64,000 bases of DNA from Actinomadura sp. 7K507 (GCF_004348425.1 NZ_SMKK01000006.1:1-64000); one strand, 5' to 3'. Shown: positions 27,096-47,716, counted from the first letter of the stretch. Notes: generated by a model not told the origin, from the letters alone. A program made the numbers and translations.

Positions 27096-27620
27096 TCAGC
27101 CGCAATAGGTCTGGAAGCTGTCGGCCTTGTTGTCGACGGACGGGCCGACGTAGGTGGATTCCGCGCCGGGGTTCTCGGTCCACAGATGCGTGGGCGGCGC
27201 GGTGGCCTGGTCGTACACCACGACGGTGTGGTCGGTGTAGTTCTGCCAGGAGGTGGTGTAGTTGCCGAACCCGTAGTCGGTGAGGTACTGCCACAGGCCG
27301 GTGGGGCCGCAGTCCCTGAAGGTGAGCTTGCGCCCCTCGTAGTCGTCCCACTGGAAGAAGCAGTACGCTCCCGCGTCGCACACGCCGGCGGTGGAGCCGG
27401 CGGCGGGGATGGTCAGTTCGACGCCGTCGGCGAATCTGACGGTTCCCGACCCGGTCTGCTGGGCACCCGGATGCCCGGCCACGACCTGGTCGACCTGCCG
27501 CTGCACGTCCGCCTGCGCGCCGCCGGTGGCGGCATGTGCGGGCGCGGCCAGCACCGTAGCGGTGGTGGCCACGACGGCCACGACGGTGGTGACGGCCCGG
27601 GTGAGGTGGGGGATTCTCAT
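27096..27620 (-). CDS. Secreted peptidase inhibitor I36 / crystallin-like protein
   Basis: 174 residues from ATG 27620, chosen because AGGAGGAG lies just upstream and a signal peptide begins there (RAVTTVVAVVATTATVLAAPAHA). The mature part has the I36 pattern (CDAGAYCFFQWDDYEGRKLTFRDCG, then a second Tyr-rich strand set). I36 proteins such as SMPI inhibit metalloproteases; many relatives have no tested activity. In one operon with the nuclease-type protein, it may protect or accompany that protein outside the cell. Confidence 0.82.
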   Translation of the reverse strand: MRIPHLTRAVTTVVAVVATTATVLAAPAHAATGGAQADVQRQVDQVVAGHPGAQQTGSGTVRFADGVELTIPAAGSTAGVCDAGAYCFFQWDDYEGRKLTFRDCGPTGLWQYLTDYGFGNYTTSWQNYTDHTVVVYDQATAPPTHLWTENPGAESTYVGPSVDNKADSFQTYCG

Positions 27621-28047
27621 GCGTCTCCTCCTGATGGGGGACACCCGGCTCGATCCATTTGAATCGAACAGGGTGGCGGAGTGATCTTCGCGCCTTGACC
27701 GTAGATCGACTCCCCCGTCAACAAGGAGTAATGAAGGTAAAGGAAGATTTACCTTCGCTCTGGCCTGCGCAGGCAAGATCAGGCCACACACCGATGTCAA
27801 CTAACAGCAGGGGACAGGAGTCGGACCGCTTTCACCTCATGCCTCACGGCGCCCACGCGCATCAACAGCATCCGCGCCGGATCACCGAAGCCGCTTGCAC
27901 CGATTTCCATGGCCATTGACAGGTTGGCCTGCCGGTAACGCAGCCCACACCACCAGAGGGCGTCGGTAACGTTCACGCAGGTAGCCGGGTGTTCAAGGGG
28001 AATCCTGAAAGACGGGGTCACCGCTCATCGAGGAGGGCCCGCTGAAC
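27621..28047. other. Intergenic region, AT-richer, with one palindrome
   Basis: This gap holds the promoter of the I36-nuclease operon. It contains a clear palindrome at 27733-27756, listed separately. Short frames on either strand (for example 27797-28021 minus) lack ribosome sites and recognisable sequence. Confidence 0.5.
27733..27756. promoter_or_regulatory. Palindrome upstream of the I36-nuclease operon
   Basis: GAAGGTAAA-GGAAGA-TTTACCTTC: perfect 9-bp arms with a 6-nt spacer, 113 bp upstream of the I36 start. It is a candidate regulator-binding site; no regulator gene is adjacent. Confidence 0.5.
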
Positions 28048-28071
28048 GGCGGCGGCCTCAAAGCCGCCGCC
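28048..28071 (-). terminator. Hairpin downstream of salicylate synthase
   Basis: GGCGGCGGC-CTCAAA-GCCGCCGCC, perfect 9-bp arms and a 6-nt loop, about 110 bp beyond the stop of the leftward salicylate synthase gene. There is no T tract, as usual in high-GC genomes. Confidence 0.5.
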
Positions 28072-28182
28072 GGCGGACGTAAGGCCCGGTTGGTCCTTCC
28101 GAGGGCTGCACGTGGTCGTCGCGGACGAGGGGCGCGCCGTCTGCGGGGACGATCGGGCCTGGCACCTGCTCGCCGTCCTCGT

Positions 28183-29493
28183 CTACGTGAGCGGGACGAC
28201 GTGGGGGGCGATGCTGGAGAGTTTTTCGCAGGTTTCCTCGTATTCGCGGTCGGGGGTCGAGGCGCTGACTATGCCGGCGCCGGCGCGGAGCCAGGCTCGG
28301 TCGTTCTCGTTGTAGAGGGCGCGGAGGACTAGGGCCGAGTCGAGTGCGCCGTCGTGGGAGACGGTGATGACGGCGCCCGAGTAGAGGCCGCGGCGTTCTT
28401 CCAGGCGGGTTATGGCCTCGATCGCCTCGGGTTTCGGGATGCCGGACGCGGTGACGCCGGGGAACAGGGCGTCCAGGGCGTCCCATGAGGTGCGGCCGGG
28501 GGCCAGGGCGCCGCTGACGCTTGAGCCGAGGTGCTGGACGCTGCCTCGCTCCTTCACCGTCATGAAGTCGGTGACCTGGACGGTTCCGGGGGCGCAGACG
28601 CGGTACAGCTCGTCCTGGGAGGTGCGGACGGAGACGGCGTGCTCGTAGATCTCCTTGGGGTCGGTCTCAAGGTCGCGGCGGGTGCGGGCGTCGTCGGCGG
28701 TGCCGAGGCCGAACGCGCGGGTGCCGGCGAGGGGTTGCGTCATGACGCGGCCCGAGGCGTCGACGCTCGCGAGGACTTCGGGGCTGAATCCGGTGGCCTG
28801 GAAGCCGCCGAGGTCGAGGAGGAACGAGCGTGCGGGGGTGTTCGCGCGGCGGCCCCGGACGTAGGTCGACACGATGTCGACGGGGTAAGAGATGTCCAGC
28901 CGGCGGGAGACAATGACCTTTTGGTAATGGCCCGCGTTGATCTCCGCTATGGCTTGGGCGACCTGTGCGCGGTAGGGGTCGCCGTCGACCCGGACGTCTA
29001 CCGGGGATGCTGCGGCCACGGGTGGTGTGTCGGCGCTGGTCAGCAGCTTGGCGACGTGTTCTGTCTCGGCCGTGTCGATTCCGGTGACGGTGGCGCGGCC
29101 GTCTTCGACCCGGACTTCGGTGCGGGGGACGATCAGGTGCGCGAGGCGTCCGGAGGGGCGGGGCGCGGCGAACTCGAACGCTATCCAGCCGTAGGCGTTC
29201 CAGGTGGGGAACGGCGCTTCGGCGAACGTGTCGCGGAGCGCGTCGGCGGGCCTTCCCGTCCAGGTCCGGCTGATCGGGGGGCGGTCCGGCCAGTGGGTGT
29301 GGACGGCATCGGCGTCCAGGACGACCTCGGCGAGCGTGCCGCCTGCGAACGTCCACCGGCCGGAACCCTCGTAGACGACGTAGTCGTCGAACAGCCCGGA
29401 TCCGGCCAGCCTGGCCATGAGCCCGAGGGGGTCCGTGGTGCTCTCGACCACCAGCTCGGCGGGTTCGGCATCGGTGCGCAGACCAGAGGACAA
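28183..29493 (-). CDS. Salicylate synthase, MbtI type
   Basis: About 436 residues of the chorismate-utilising enzyme fold. It converts chorismate through isochorismate to salicylate and pyruvate. It follows M. tuberculosis MbtI closely in the second half: DPKEIYEHAVSVR, DFMTVKERGSVQHLGS, LFPGVTASGIPK, RGLYSGAV, LRAGAGIV and EETCEKLSSIAPH. It provides the starter acid for the aryl ligase at 4952-6568. TTG 29493 has GGGAG 9 bp upstream; TTG 29502 abuts that site and is less likely. Two iron boxes in the divergent gap predict iron repression. Confidence 0.92.
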   Translation of the reverse strand: MSSGLRTDAEPAELVVESTTDPLGLMARLAGSGLFDDYVVYEGSGRWTFAGGTLAEVVLDADAVHTHWPDRPPISRTWTGRPADALRDTFAEAPFPTWNAYGWIAFEFAAPRPSGRLAHLIVPRTEVRVEDGRATVTGIDTAETEHVAKLLTSADTPPVAAASPVDVRVDGDPYRAQVAQAIAEINAGHYQKVIVSRRLDISYPVDIVSTYVRGRRANTPARSFLLDLGGFQATGFSPEVLASVDASGRVMTQPLAGTRAFGLGTADDARTRRDLETDPKEIYEHAVSVRTSQDELYRVCAPGTVQVTDFMTVKERGSVQHLGSSVSGALAPGRTSWDALDALFPGVTASGIPKPEAIEAITRLEERRGLYSGAVITVSHDGALDSALVLRALYNENDRAWLRAGAGIVSASTPDREYEETCEKLSSIAPHVVPLT

Positions 29494-29533
29494 GGCAGCC
29501 AACTCCCTTATGCGGGGATGAAAGGTCGCAAAC

Positions 29534-29552
29534 TTAGGTAAGGCTAACCTTG
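29534..29552. promoter_or_regulatory. Iron box, salicylate synthase side
   Basis: TTAGGTAAGGCTAACCTTG matches 16 of 19 consensus positions (TTAGGTTAGGCTAACCTAA). It lies 41 bp upstream of the salicylate synthase start. Confidence 0.88.
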
Positions 29553-29562
29553 TGTGATTTTC

Positions 29563-29581
29563 ATAGGCAAGGCTAACCTAA
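29563..29581. promoter_or_regulatory. Iron box, NRPS side
   Basis: ATAGGCAAGGCTAACCTAA, 16 of 19 matches, immediately upstream of the NRPS start region. Centres of the two boxes are 29 bp apart, so two repressor dimers could bind side by side and shut both directions. Confidence 0.88.
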
Positions 29582-29587
29582 CCGGCG

Positions 29588-41593
<12,006 letters not shown>

Positions 41594-41654
41594 CGCCCGC
41601 CCGCGATGAGCCCGTTCCCGTGAGGCGGCTCATACCGCCGAACCCATTGCATGG

Positions 41655-41673
41655 TTAGGTGAGCCTAACCTAA
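41655..41673. promoter_or_regulatory. Iron box upstream of siderophore-binding protein
   Basis: TTAGGTGAGCCTAACCTAA, 17 of 19 matches to the consensus, 63 bp before the lipoprotein ATG. It gives the uptake/hydroxylase/MbtH genes their own iron-controlled promoter. Confidence 0.88.
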
Positions 41674-41735
41674 GATCTCGGTCGAAAACCTCCATTGCGG
41701 CTCCCCCTGAGAAATGTGGAAGGACACCGGTCCTT

Positions 41736-42752
41736 ATGCGCACCATGATGCGGCGTGCGGCCGTCACCGCGGCACTCGTCCTGAGCCTGGGCATGGTCGC
41801 CGCGTGCGGCGACGACGAACCCGCGGACGAGGCGTCCGGCGGTGGGTCCGCGGGGGCCTTCCCCGTCACGATCACCCACAAGCTCGGCACGGCCGAGATC
41901 GAGTCCCAGCCCAAGCGGATCGTCGCCCTCGGGGCGGTCGACCAGGAGGCGCTGCTCGCCCTCGGCGTCACACCCGTCGGCATGTCGGAGCTGACCGGCG
42001 TCCAGGACGACGGCCTCGCCCCCTGGACCGAGTCCAAGCTCACCGGCGAGAAGCCCAAGCTCCTGAAGGCGGGGGAGGCCGGGTTCAACCTGGAGGAGGT
42101 CGCCGCGCTGCGCCCCGACCTCATCCTCGCCGCCGGCGACTTCTACATCGACAAGGAGTACGAGAAGCTCTCCAAGTTCGCCCCGACCGTCGCGTACCAG
42201 ACCGGCCCCGCCGAGGACGCCTGGCAGCAGATCACCCTGCAGGTCGCCAAGGCCATCGGCCGCTCCGACGACGGAAAGGCCCTGGTCGGAAAGGTGGACG
42301 GCCAGATCGCCCAGGTGAAGGACAAGCACCCCGAACTGAAGGGCAAGACGTTCGCGTTCACCAGCGTCTTCCCGAACGGGAACATCGGCGTGATGAAGTC
42401 CGAAGAGGACACCAGCGTCAAGCTGCTGAGCCAGTTCGGCATGGTGCTGCCCGACTCGCTGAAGAAACTCCCTGGGGAGGGCTTCGCCGCCGAACTCAGC
42501 ATGGAGAAGGTCTCGGTGCTGGACGTGGACGTGCTGATGAGCCACTACAACGACGACCCGGCCACGCAGAAGAAGGTCGAGGACAACAAGCTGTTCGCCG
42601 GCTTGGGCGTCGTCGAGCGCGACTCGTACGTGGCGCTCGACCTGAAGGCGTTCTGGCCGCTGCGCAACCCTTCGCCTCTGGCGGTCCCCTACGTCATCGA
42701 CCAGATCGTCCCGAAGATCGCCGAGGCCGCCGCCAAGGCGAAGTCCGCCTGA
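41736..42752 (+). CDS. Ferric-siderophore-binding lipoprotein (FepB/FecB family)
   Basis: 338 residues. A basic N-terminus and hydrophobic stretch end in the lipobox VAAC (Cys near residue 27), so the mature protein is lipid-anchored outside the membrane. The rest is a type III periplasmic-binding fold (PKRIVALGAVDQEALLALGVTPVG near 65, LRPDLILA near 125). It should capture the ferric siderophore and hand it to an ABC importer; no permease or ATPase gene lies in this window. GGAAGGAC lies about 10 bp before the first ATG. Confidence 0.9.
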   Translation: MRTMMRRAAVTAALVLSLGMVAACGDDEPADEASGGGSAGAFPVTITHKLGTAEIESQPKRIVALGAVDQEALLALGVTPVGMSELTGVQDDGLAPWTESKLTGEKPKLLKAGEAGFNLEEVAALRPDLILAAGDFYIDKEYEKLSKFAPTVAYQTGPAEDAWQQITLQVAKAIGRSDDGKALVGKVDGQIAQVKDKHPELKGKTFAFTSVFPNGNIGVMKSEEDTSVKLLSQFGMVLPDSLKKLPGEGFAAELSMEKVSVLDVDVLMSHYNDDPATQKKVEDNKLFAGLGVVERDSYVALDLKAFWPLRNPSPLAVPYVIDQIVPKIAEAAAKAKSA

Positions 42753-42801
42753 GGACCGAGTCCGCCCGAGGACCGAGCCCGCCCGAGGATCGAGTCCGTC
42801 T
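42744..42801 (+). repeat. 17-bp tandem repeat, 3.4 copies
   Basis: Units TCCGCCTGAGGACCGAG, TCCGCCCGAGGACCGAG and CCCGCCCGAGGATCGAG, plus a partial fourth. The stop codon of the binding-protein gene lies in the first unit, and the array fills most of the gap to the hydroxylase gene. Confidence 0.85.
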
Positions 42802-42824
42802 GATGAAAGACGCCGGAGGTACGT

Positions 42825-44144
42825 GTGCAGACCGCCGTCCATGACGTGGTGGGAATCGGGTTCGGCCCGTCCAACCTGGCCCTCGCCGTCGCTCTCGACG
42901 AAGAGCGCGGCGGGGGCGTGGACGCGGTGTTCTTCGAGAAGCAGCCGGAGTTCGGCTGGCACCGGGGAATGCTGATCGACGGGGCCACCATGCAGGTCCA
43001 CTTCCTCAAGGACCTGGTGACGCTGCGCAACCCCGCCAGCCCGTACTCGTTCCTCTCGTACCTGCACGCCAGGGGCCGGCTGGTCGACTTCGTCAACCAC
43101 AAGACGATGTTCCCCACCCGGATCGAGTTCCACGACTACCTCGAATGGACCGCCGCCGCGTTCGCCGACCGCGTCCGCTACCGGTCCGAGGTGGTCGCGC
43201 TGCGGCCGCACGACGACGAGACCCTCGAGGTCGTCGTGCGCCGCGACGACGAACTGGAGACGCACCTGACCCGCAACGTCGTCATCGGCGCCGGGCTGGA
43301 ACCCGTCCTGCCCGAGGGGATCCGGCCGGGCGAGCGGATCTGGCACACCGAGGACCTGCTCACCCGGCTGGACGAGCGGCCCGGCTGGACCCCGAAGCGG
43401 CTCGTCGTGGTCGGCGCCGGGCAGAGCGCCGCCGAGGCCGTCGAGTACCTGCACCGCACGTTCCCCGAGACCGAGGTGTGCGCGGTGTTCGCCCGGTACG
43501 GGTACTCGCCGGCCGACGACAGCGCGTTCGCCAACCGCATCTTCGACCCGGAGGCCGTCGACCACTACTACGCGGCCTCCGGCGACGTGAAGCGGATGCT
43601 GTTCGAGTACTCCCGCAACACCAACTACTCCGTGGTGGACCTCGACCTCATCGACGAGCTGTACCGGCGCGCCTACGCCGAGAAGGTCGCGGGCGCCGAA
43701 CGGCTCCGCATCCTCAACGTCTCGCGTGTCCTGGACGTTCAAGAGGTGCGCGACGTCCAGGACGGCGCGGGCGGGCTGCGGGCGCGGGTCGGCTTCCTGC
43801 CCAGCGGCGAGGTGACGGACCTGGACGCCGACGCCCTCGTCTACGCCACCGGATACCGCGAACGCGACCCGTTCGACCTCCTCGGCGAGGCGGGCACGCA
43901 CTGCCGGACCGGCCCGGACGGGCGTCCCGTCATGGAACGCGACTACCGGATCGCCACCGAACCCGGCCGGGAGTGGGGCGTCTACCTGCAGGGCGCCACC
44001 GAGCACAGCCACGGCATCGCGTCGTCGCTGCTGTCCATGACCGCCGTGCGCACCGGGGAGATCGTCGGCTCCATCGTCCGCCGCTCCGCCCGCGTCGCGC
44101 CCGGCGTCCTCCAGAAACCGGGCGTCCTCCAGAAAGGGGCATGA
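42825..44144 (+). CDS. L-ornithine N5-monooxygenase (SidA/PvdA/MbtG family)
   Basis: 439 residues. It uses FAD, NADPH and oxygen to hydroxylate the side-chain amine of ornithine (or lysine), giving the hydroxamate building block. FAD loop [22 protein letters not shown] loop [16 protein letters not shown] and the late [10 protein letters not shown] are all present. Ornithine is preferred because the NRPS A3 domain carries the hydroxyornithine code. Start GTG 42825 has GGAGGT 4 bp upstream. The C-terminus carries a duplicated PGVLQK from a short DNA repeat. The stop overlaps the mbtH start. Confidence 0.92.
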   Translation: MQTAVHDVVGIGFGPSNLALAVALDEERGGGVDAVFFEKQPEFGWHRGMLIDGATMQVHFLKDLVTLRNPASPYSFLSYLHARGRLVDFVNHKTMFPTRIEFHDYLEWTAAAFADRVRYRSEVVALRPHDDETLEVVVRRDDELETHLTRNVVIGAGLEPVLPEGIRPGERIWHTEDLLTRLDERPGWTPKRLVVVGAGQSAAEAVEYLHRTFPETEVCAVFARYGYSPADDSAFANRIFDPEAVDHYYAASGDVKRMLFEYSRNTNYSVVDLDLIDELYRRAYAEKVAGAERLRILNVSRVLDVQEVRDVQDGAGGLRARVGFLPSGEVTDLDADALVYATGYRERDPFDLLGEAGTHCRTGPDGRPVMERDYRIATEPGREWGVYLQGATEHSHGIASSLLSMTAVRTGEIVGSIVRRSARVAPGVLQKPGVLQKGA

Positions 44145-44341
44145 TGACCAACCCGTTCGACGACCCCGACGGAACGTTCCTGGTCCTGGTCAACGATGAG
44201 GGCCAGCACTCCCTGTGGCCGGAGTTCGCCGAAGTCCCGCCGGGCTGGACGGCGGCGTTCGGGCCCGCGTCCCGCAACGACTGCCTCGGCCACATCGACC
44301 GCACCTGGACCGACCTCCGCCCCCGGAGCCTGACCGCCTGA
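44141..44341 (+). CDS. MbtH-like protein
   Basis: 66 residues with the MbtH signature ([38 protein letters not shown]). MbtH proteins bind NRPS adenylation domains and are often needed for their folding or activity. ATG 44141 overlaps the hydroxylase stop; a second ATG follows directly. It is the last gene of the siderophore block, and its stop is 2 bp from the stop of the convergent esterase gene. Confidence 0.95.
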   Translation: MMTNPFDDPDGTFLVLVNDEGQHSLWPEFAEVPPGWTAAFGPASRNDCLGHIDRTWTDLRPRSLTA

Positions 44342-44343
44342 GG

Positions 44344-45222
44344 TCAGGCGGCCTTAGGGAGCGACGGGCGGGCGGTGAAGAACTCGGTCATCATCTCGCT
44401 GGCGTACCCGGGCCACTCGTGACCGCCCTGCTGCTTCGTGCAGAGCGCGACCAGGAGCGGCCCCGGGCCGGTGCCGACGCAGCCGTCCGGTCCGCCCGGC
44501 ACCGGCCACGACAGCGCGGGCAGCCCGTTCAGCCACCGCCAGTACTCCATGGTCACCTGGACGGAGAAGAACGGGAACTCGACGTCCGCGTCCATGTTCC
44601 CGCCGCCGTGATAGGGGACCGACGGATCCCACGTCCCGTGGAACGCCAGGACCGACGTGGGGTGGCGGGGGGTGCAGCCGATCGCGAGGGCGCCCGACAC
44701 CACGGCGATCCCGGCGACGCGCGCCGAACGCTCGCACGCGTACCGGTAGGCCATGCCGCCGCCGTTGGAGAAGCCGGTCAGGAAGACCCGGCGCGGATCC
44801 GCGACGCCCTCCCGCACCAGCGTGTCGATCAGCCTGTCGAGGAACGCGACGTCGTCGATGCCCGACCAGCGGGCGAACCAGCAGCACGCCCCCGCGTTCC
44901 ACGTGCCGAGCAGGCCCTCGGGGTAGGCGACGGCATAGCCCGCCTCGTCGGCGGCCTCGTCGAGCCCGCTCTGCTCCCGGACGTACTCGGGATCGTTCAG
45001 GCCGCCGTGCAGCGCCACGATGAGCGGCCGCGGTCCACCGGCCCTGCCTTCGGCGCGTTCCGGCGGGACGTGCAGGAGGTAGCGGCGATCCCAGTCGCCC
45101 ATGGCGATGGTGCGCTCGGATGTTCCTGGAGCGTCGTCGGACGCCCCGGCGGGCAGGGGGTGGGCGCTGAGCGTCGCGAGGAGGGTCACGACGACCATCG
45201 CCGCCCGCGCGGCGATCTTCAT
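44344..45222 (-). CDS. Secreted alpha/beta-hydrolase, LpqC/PHB-depolymerase-like esterase
   Basis: 292 residues. A signal peptide (MKIAARAAMVVVTLLATLSAHPLPAGA) leads into a polyhydroxybutyrate-depolymerase/feruloyl-esterase type hydrolase. The oxyanion region is LIVALHGGLND, the nucleophile elbow GFSNGGG, and a late GGHEWPG gives the catalytic His. It is exported and would cut esters outside the cell. Being next to siderophore genes it could act on a siderophore, but no iron box precedes it and the predicted siderophore has no ester, so I treat the proximity as chance. Confidence 0.83.
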   Translation of the reverse strand: MKIAARAAMVVVTLLATLSAHPLPAGASDDAPGTSERTIAMGDWDRRYLLHVPPERAEGRAGGPRPLIVALHGGLNDPEYVREQSGLDEAADEAGYAVAYPEGLLGTWNAGACCWFARWSGIDDVAFLDRLIDTLVREGVADPRRVFLTGFSNGGGMAYRYACERSARVAGIAVVSGALAIGCTPRHPTSVLAFHGTWDPSVPYHGGGNMDADVEFPFFSVQVTMEYWRWLNGLPALSWPVPGGPDGCVGTGPGPLLVALCTKQQGGHEWPGYASEMMTEFFTARPSLPKAA

Positions 45223-45545
45223 AGCGCCGATCCAACGCCCGCGCCGCCCTCCCGGCTACATCGTCATGCGCACAAAAGACGGGCGCGTTTTTGGCATACG
45301 GCCCCACAGTGGCCGCACCGGTGACCGCGGCGTGTGTGACACATCACGGGGCGTAGGCGCTGTGCTCGGTGGGGGCCGGATCGTGGCGGTGCCGGCGGGC
45401 AGGAGGGGGGCCCGCGCGTCAGCCGCACGCGCCGGCGACCCGCCGGCGGGCTGGACGGCCCCGCGGTGCCGGGGCGGACGCCGCGGGGCCCTCCCGCCCG
45501 CCGGCCGGGGACCCGTCCCCGATCCGGAACCGCCCGCCCGGGGAC
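45223..45545. other. Intergenic region with terminator
   Basis: 323 bp, extremely GC-rich. It contains the hairpin at 45457-45490 (listed separately) and the upstream region of the leftward esterase gene. I see no other gene. Confidence 0.55.
45457..45490 (-). terminator. Hairpin terminator of PTS operon
   Basis: GGCCCCGCGG and its exact complement CCGCGGGGCC, separated by 14 nt, about 55 bp beyond the stop of the DeoR gene that ends the leftward operon. Confidence 0.6.
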
Positions 45546-46307
45546 TCAGGCGCGGACGATCTCGGGGCCCTCGGCGGCGAGATCGGCGGCCAGGTCGGTG
45601 TCCAGCCCGGTATCGGTGATCAGCACGTCGATGTCGGACAGGCCGGCGAACCGCACCAGATGGTCGTGCCCGATCTTGGTGCGGTCGGCGAGCAGCACCC
45701 GCCGCCGCGACGAGGCGATCATCGCCCGCTTCACCGCGGCCTCGGCCTGGTCGGAGGTGGTCAGCCCGCGCTCGACGGAGCAGCCGTTGGTCGCCATGAA
45801 CGCCACGTCCACCCACAGGTCCGCCAGCGGGCGCAGCACCCAGTCGTCCACGGTGGCCAGCGTCCGGCCGCGCACCCGCCCGCCCAGGATGATCACGGTG
45901 AGGTTCGGGCGGGTGGCCAGCACCGAGGCGTGCGGCGGCGAGTTCACGATCACGGTCAGCTCGCGGTCGGTCGGCAGCAGCTGCACGAACCGGGCGGTGG
46001 TCGTCCCGGCGTCCACGATGATCGAGCCGTCGGCGGGCAGTTCCTCCAGTGCCGCCTTGGCGATGCGCTGCTTCTCCTCCGTCATCACCGCGTCCCGCGC
46101 CGCCAGCTCGGGCTCGAAGCCGAGCCGCTCGACCGGCATCGCCCCGCCGTGGACGCGGCGGACCGTCCCGGCCCGCTCCAGGACGGTCAGGTCGCGCCGG
46201 ATCGTCTCGGTGGTCACCGAGAACTCCTCGGCGAGCGCGACCACGTCCACCCGGCCCTTCGAGCGCGCCAGCGCCAGGATCGCGTGCTGTCGTTCTTCGG
46301 CGTACAT
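45546..46307 (-). CDS. DeoR family sugar-operon repressor
   Basis: 253 residues. The N-terminal DeoR helix-turn-helix (ERQHAILALARSKGRVDVVALAEEFSVTTETIRRDLTVLERAG) is followed by the sugar-phosphate-binding DeoRC domain (DGSIIVDAGTTTARF, MATNGCS, LLADRTKIG). It is the last gene of the PTS operon and probably represses it until a phosphorylated sugar accumulates. A likely operator is the T-rich block upstream of the kinase gene. Confidence 0.9.
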   Translation of the reverse strand: MYAEERQHAILALARSKGRVDVVALAEEFSVTTETIRRDLTVLERAGTVRRVHGGAMPVERLGFEPELAARDAVMTEEKQRIAKAALEELPADGSIIVDAGTTTARFVQLLPTDRELTVIVNSPPHASVLATRPNLTVIILGGRVRGRTLATVDDWVLRPLADLWVDVAFMATNGCSVERGLTTSDQAEAAVKRAMIASSRRRVLLADRTKIGHDHLVRFAGLSDIDVLITDTGLDTDLAADLAAEGPEIVRA

Positions 46308-46357
46308 GACCGCCGTCCTACCACGGCTCGGACAGGGCCGCCTCGGACAGGGCCGCC

Positions 46358-46642
46358 TCAGACATGGTCGGGTTCCTCGGCGTCCAGGTCGCCGGCGAGC
46401 AGGCCGGCCAGCGCCTCCAGGGCGGCGGGCGCCTCGTCGCCGTCGGCGGACAGGATCACCTCCGTCCCCTGGGCGGCGCCGAGCGACAGCACGCCGAGGA
46501 TGCTGCTCGCGGGGACCGGCGCCCGGTCCCCGACCCGGATGGACACCGGGACGGGCTGCTGCGCGGCCATGTGCACGAAGATCTGCGCGGGGCGGGCGTG
46601 CAGCCCCTGCGCCGAGCCGATGACGACGGTTCGTTCGGGCAC
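46358..46642 (-). CDS. HPr phosphocarrier of the PTS
   Basis: 94 residues with the HPr active site GLHARPAQIF (phospho-His near 15) and the SSILGVLSLGAAQGTEV region. The Ser that HPr kinase modifies in Firmicutes corresponds to the second Ser of ASSILG. It carries phosphate from enzyme I to EIIA. No enzyme I gene is in the window. Confidence 0.93.
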   Translation of the reverse strand: MPERTVVIGSAQGLHARPAQIFVHMAAQQPVPVSIRVGDRAPVPASSILGVLSLGAAQGTEVILSADGDEAPAALEALAGLLAGDLDAEEPDHV

Positions 46643-46675
46643 GGCTGCCTCCTTTCGGTCGGGGTTCGCCCCGGA

Positions 46676-47716
46676 TCAGGGTTCGATCGTCACTTTGATC
46701 GCGGCGCCGTGCGTGACGAGGTCGAGGGCCTCGTGCAGGGCGTCCAGGGGAAGACGGTGGGTGATGAGGTCCTCCACCGGCACCTGCCCCGAGGCGATCA
46801 GCTCCAGCGCGCGGGCGTTGTGGGAGGGGCTCGACCCGTTGGCGCCGACCAGGGACAGCTCCTTGTAGTGGACGCGGTTGGCGTCGACGGAGATGACCGG
46901 GTCGTCCTTGGGCAGCCCGCCGAACAGGCTGACCCTCCCGCCGGGCGCGACGAGCCGCTGCGCCTGCTCCTGCGCGGCGCCCGACGCGGCGGCGGTGACC
47001 GCGACGTCCGCGCCGCGGCCCCCGGTGCGCGCGAGGACCTCCTCGACGACGCCGGTCGTGCTCGCGTCGATCGCGGCGTCCGGCTTCACGATCGCCGCGG
47101 CCCGGCCGAGCCGCTCGGCGTTGACCTCGACGAGGAACACGCGGGCGGCGCCGCGCGCCCGGGCGACCCGCACGTGCAGGCAGCCGACCGGCCCGCTGCC
47201 GAACACCACGACGTCGTCGCCCTCGCCGACGCCCGCCAGCTCCTGGCCGTTGAGGACGCAGGCCAGCGGCTCGGCCACCGACGCCTCCGCGAACGACACC
47301 CCGTCCGGGATCCGGTTCACCCCGTCCACCGCCAGGACCTTCGCCGGGACGATCATGTACTCGGCGAAGCCGCCGTCGTAGTGGTATCCCATCGACTCCT
47401 GCGCGGTGCAGACCGTCATCCGGCCGCGGCGGCACTCGGCGCACCCGCCGTCCGGGACGGCGGCGATGACCTGGACGCGGTCGCCCGCCGTCCAGCCCCC
47501 GGCGCCGGCGCCCGCCTCGGTGACCTCGCCCGCGATCTCGTGCCCCATCACCCGCGGCGGCGCGATGTGGTGGTGCCCGAACCGGGAGATCTTGACGTCG
47601 GTCCCGCACGTCGAGCAGTTGCGGACGCGGATCTTCAGCTCGCCGGGGCCGGGCACCGGCTCCGGCGCGTCCTCCAGGCGGATGTCGCCGGGTGCGTAGA
47701 AACGGGCGACCTTCAT
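46676..47716 (-). CDS. Zinc-dependent polyol-type dehydrogenase
   Basis: 346 residues of the medium-chain dehydrogenase family. It shows the catalytic zinc pattern (CSTCGTD, GHEIAGEV), structural zinc cysteines (CAECRRGRMTVC) and an NAD fold (VVVFGSGPVGCLHV). Sorbitol, xylitol and threonine dehydrogenases look like this. Placed between the PTS EIIA and HPr genes, it probably oxidises the phosphorylated polyol made by the transporter. Start overlaps the EIIA stop (ATGA). Confidence 0.88.
   Translation of the reverse strand: MKVARFYAPGDIRLEDAPEPVPGPGELKIRVRNCSTCGTDVKISRFGHHHIAPPRVMGHEIAGEVTEAGAGAGGWTAGDRVQVIAAVPDGGCAECRRGRMTVCTAQESMGYHYDGGFAEYMIVPAKVLAVDGVNRIPDGVSFAEASVAEPLACVLNGQELAGVGEGDDVVVFGSGPVGCLHVRVARARGAARVFLVEVNAERLGRAAAIVKPDAAIDASTTGVVEEVLARTGGRGADVAVTAAASGAAQEQAQRLVAPGGRVSLFGGLPKDDPVISVDANRVHYKELSLVGANGSSPSHNARALELIASGQVPVEDLITHRLPLDALHEALDLVTHGAAIKVTIEP

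Noticed and set aside
27797-28021. 74-codon minus-strand frame
   Set aside because: No ribosome site, no recognisable sequence, and it lies in a promoter region.
41670-44012. 780-codon antisense frame across binding-protein and hydroxylase genes
   Set aside because: Shadow of two well-recognised plus-strand genes.
44344-45222. LpqC-like esterase as a siderophore esterase
   Set aside because: It has no iron box, is convergent with the siderophore genes, and the predicted siderophore has no ester bond.
45546-47609. Single 687-codon frame including the DeoR gene
   Set aside because: Only the last 253 codons are DeoR; the upstream part runs antisense-like through the HPr and dehydrogenase genes in another frame.
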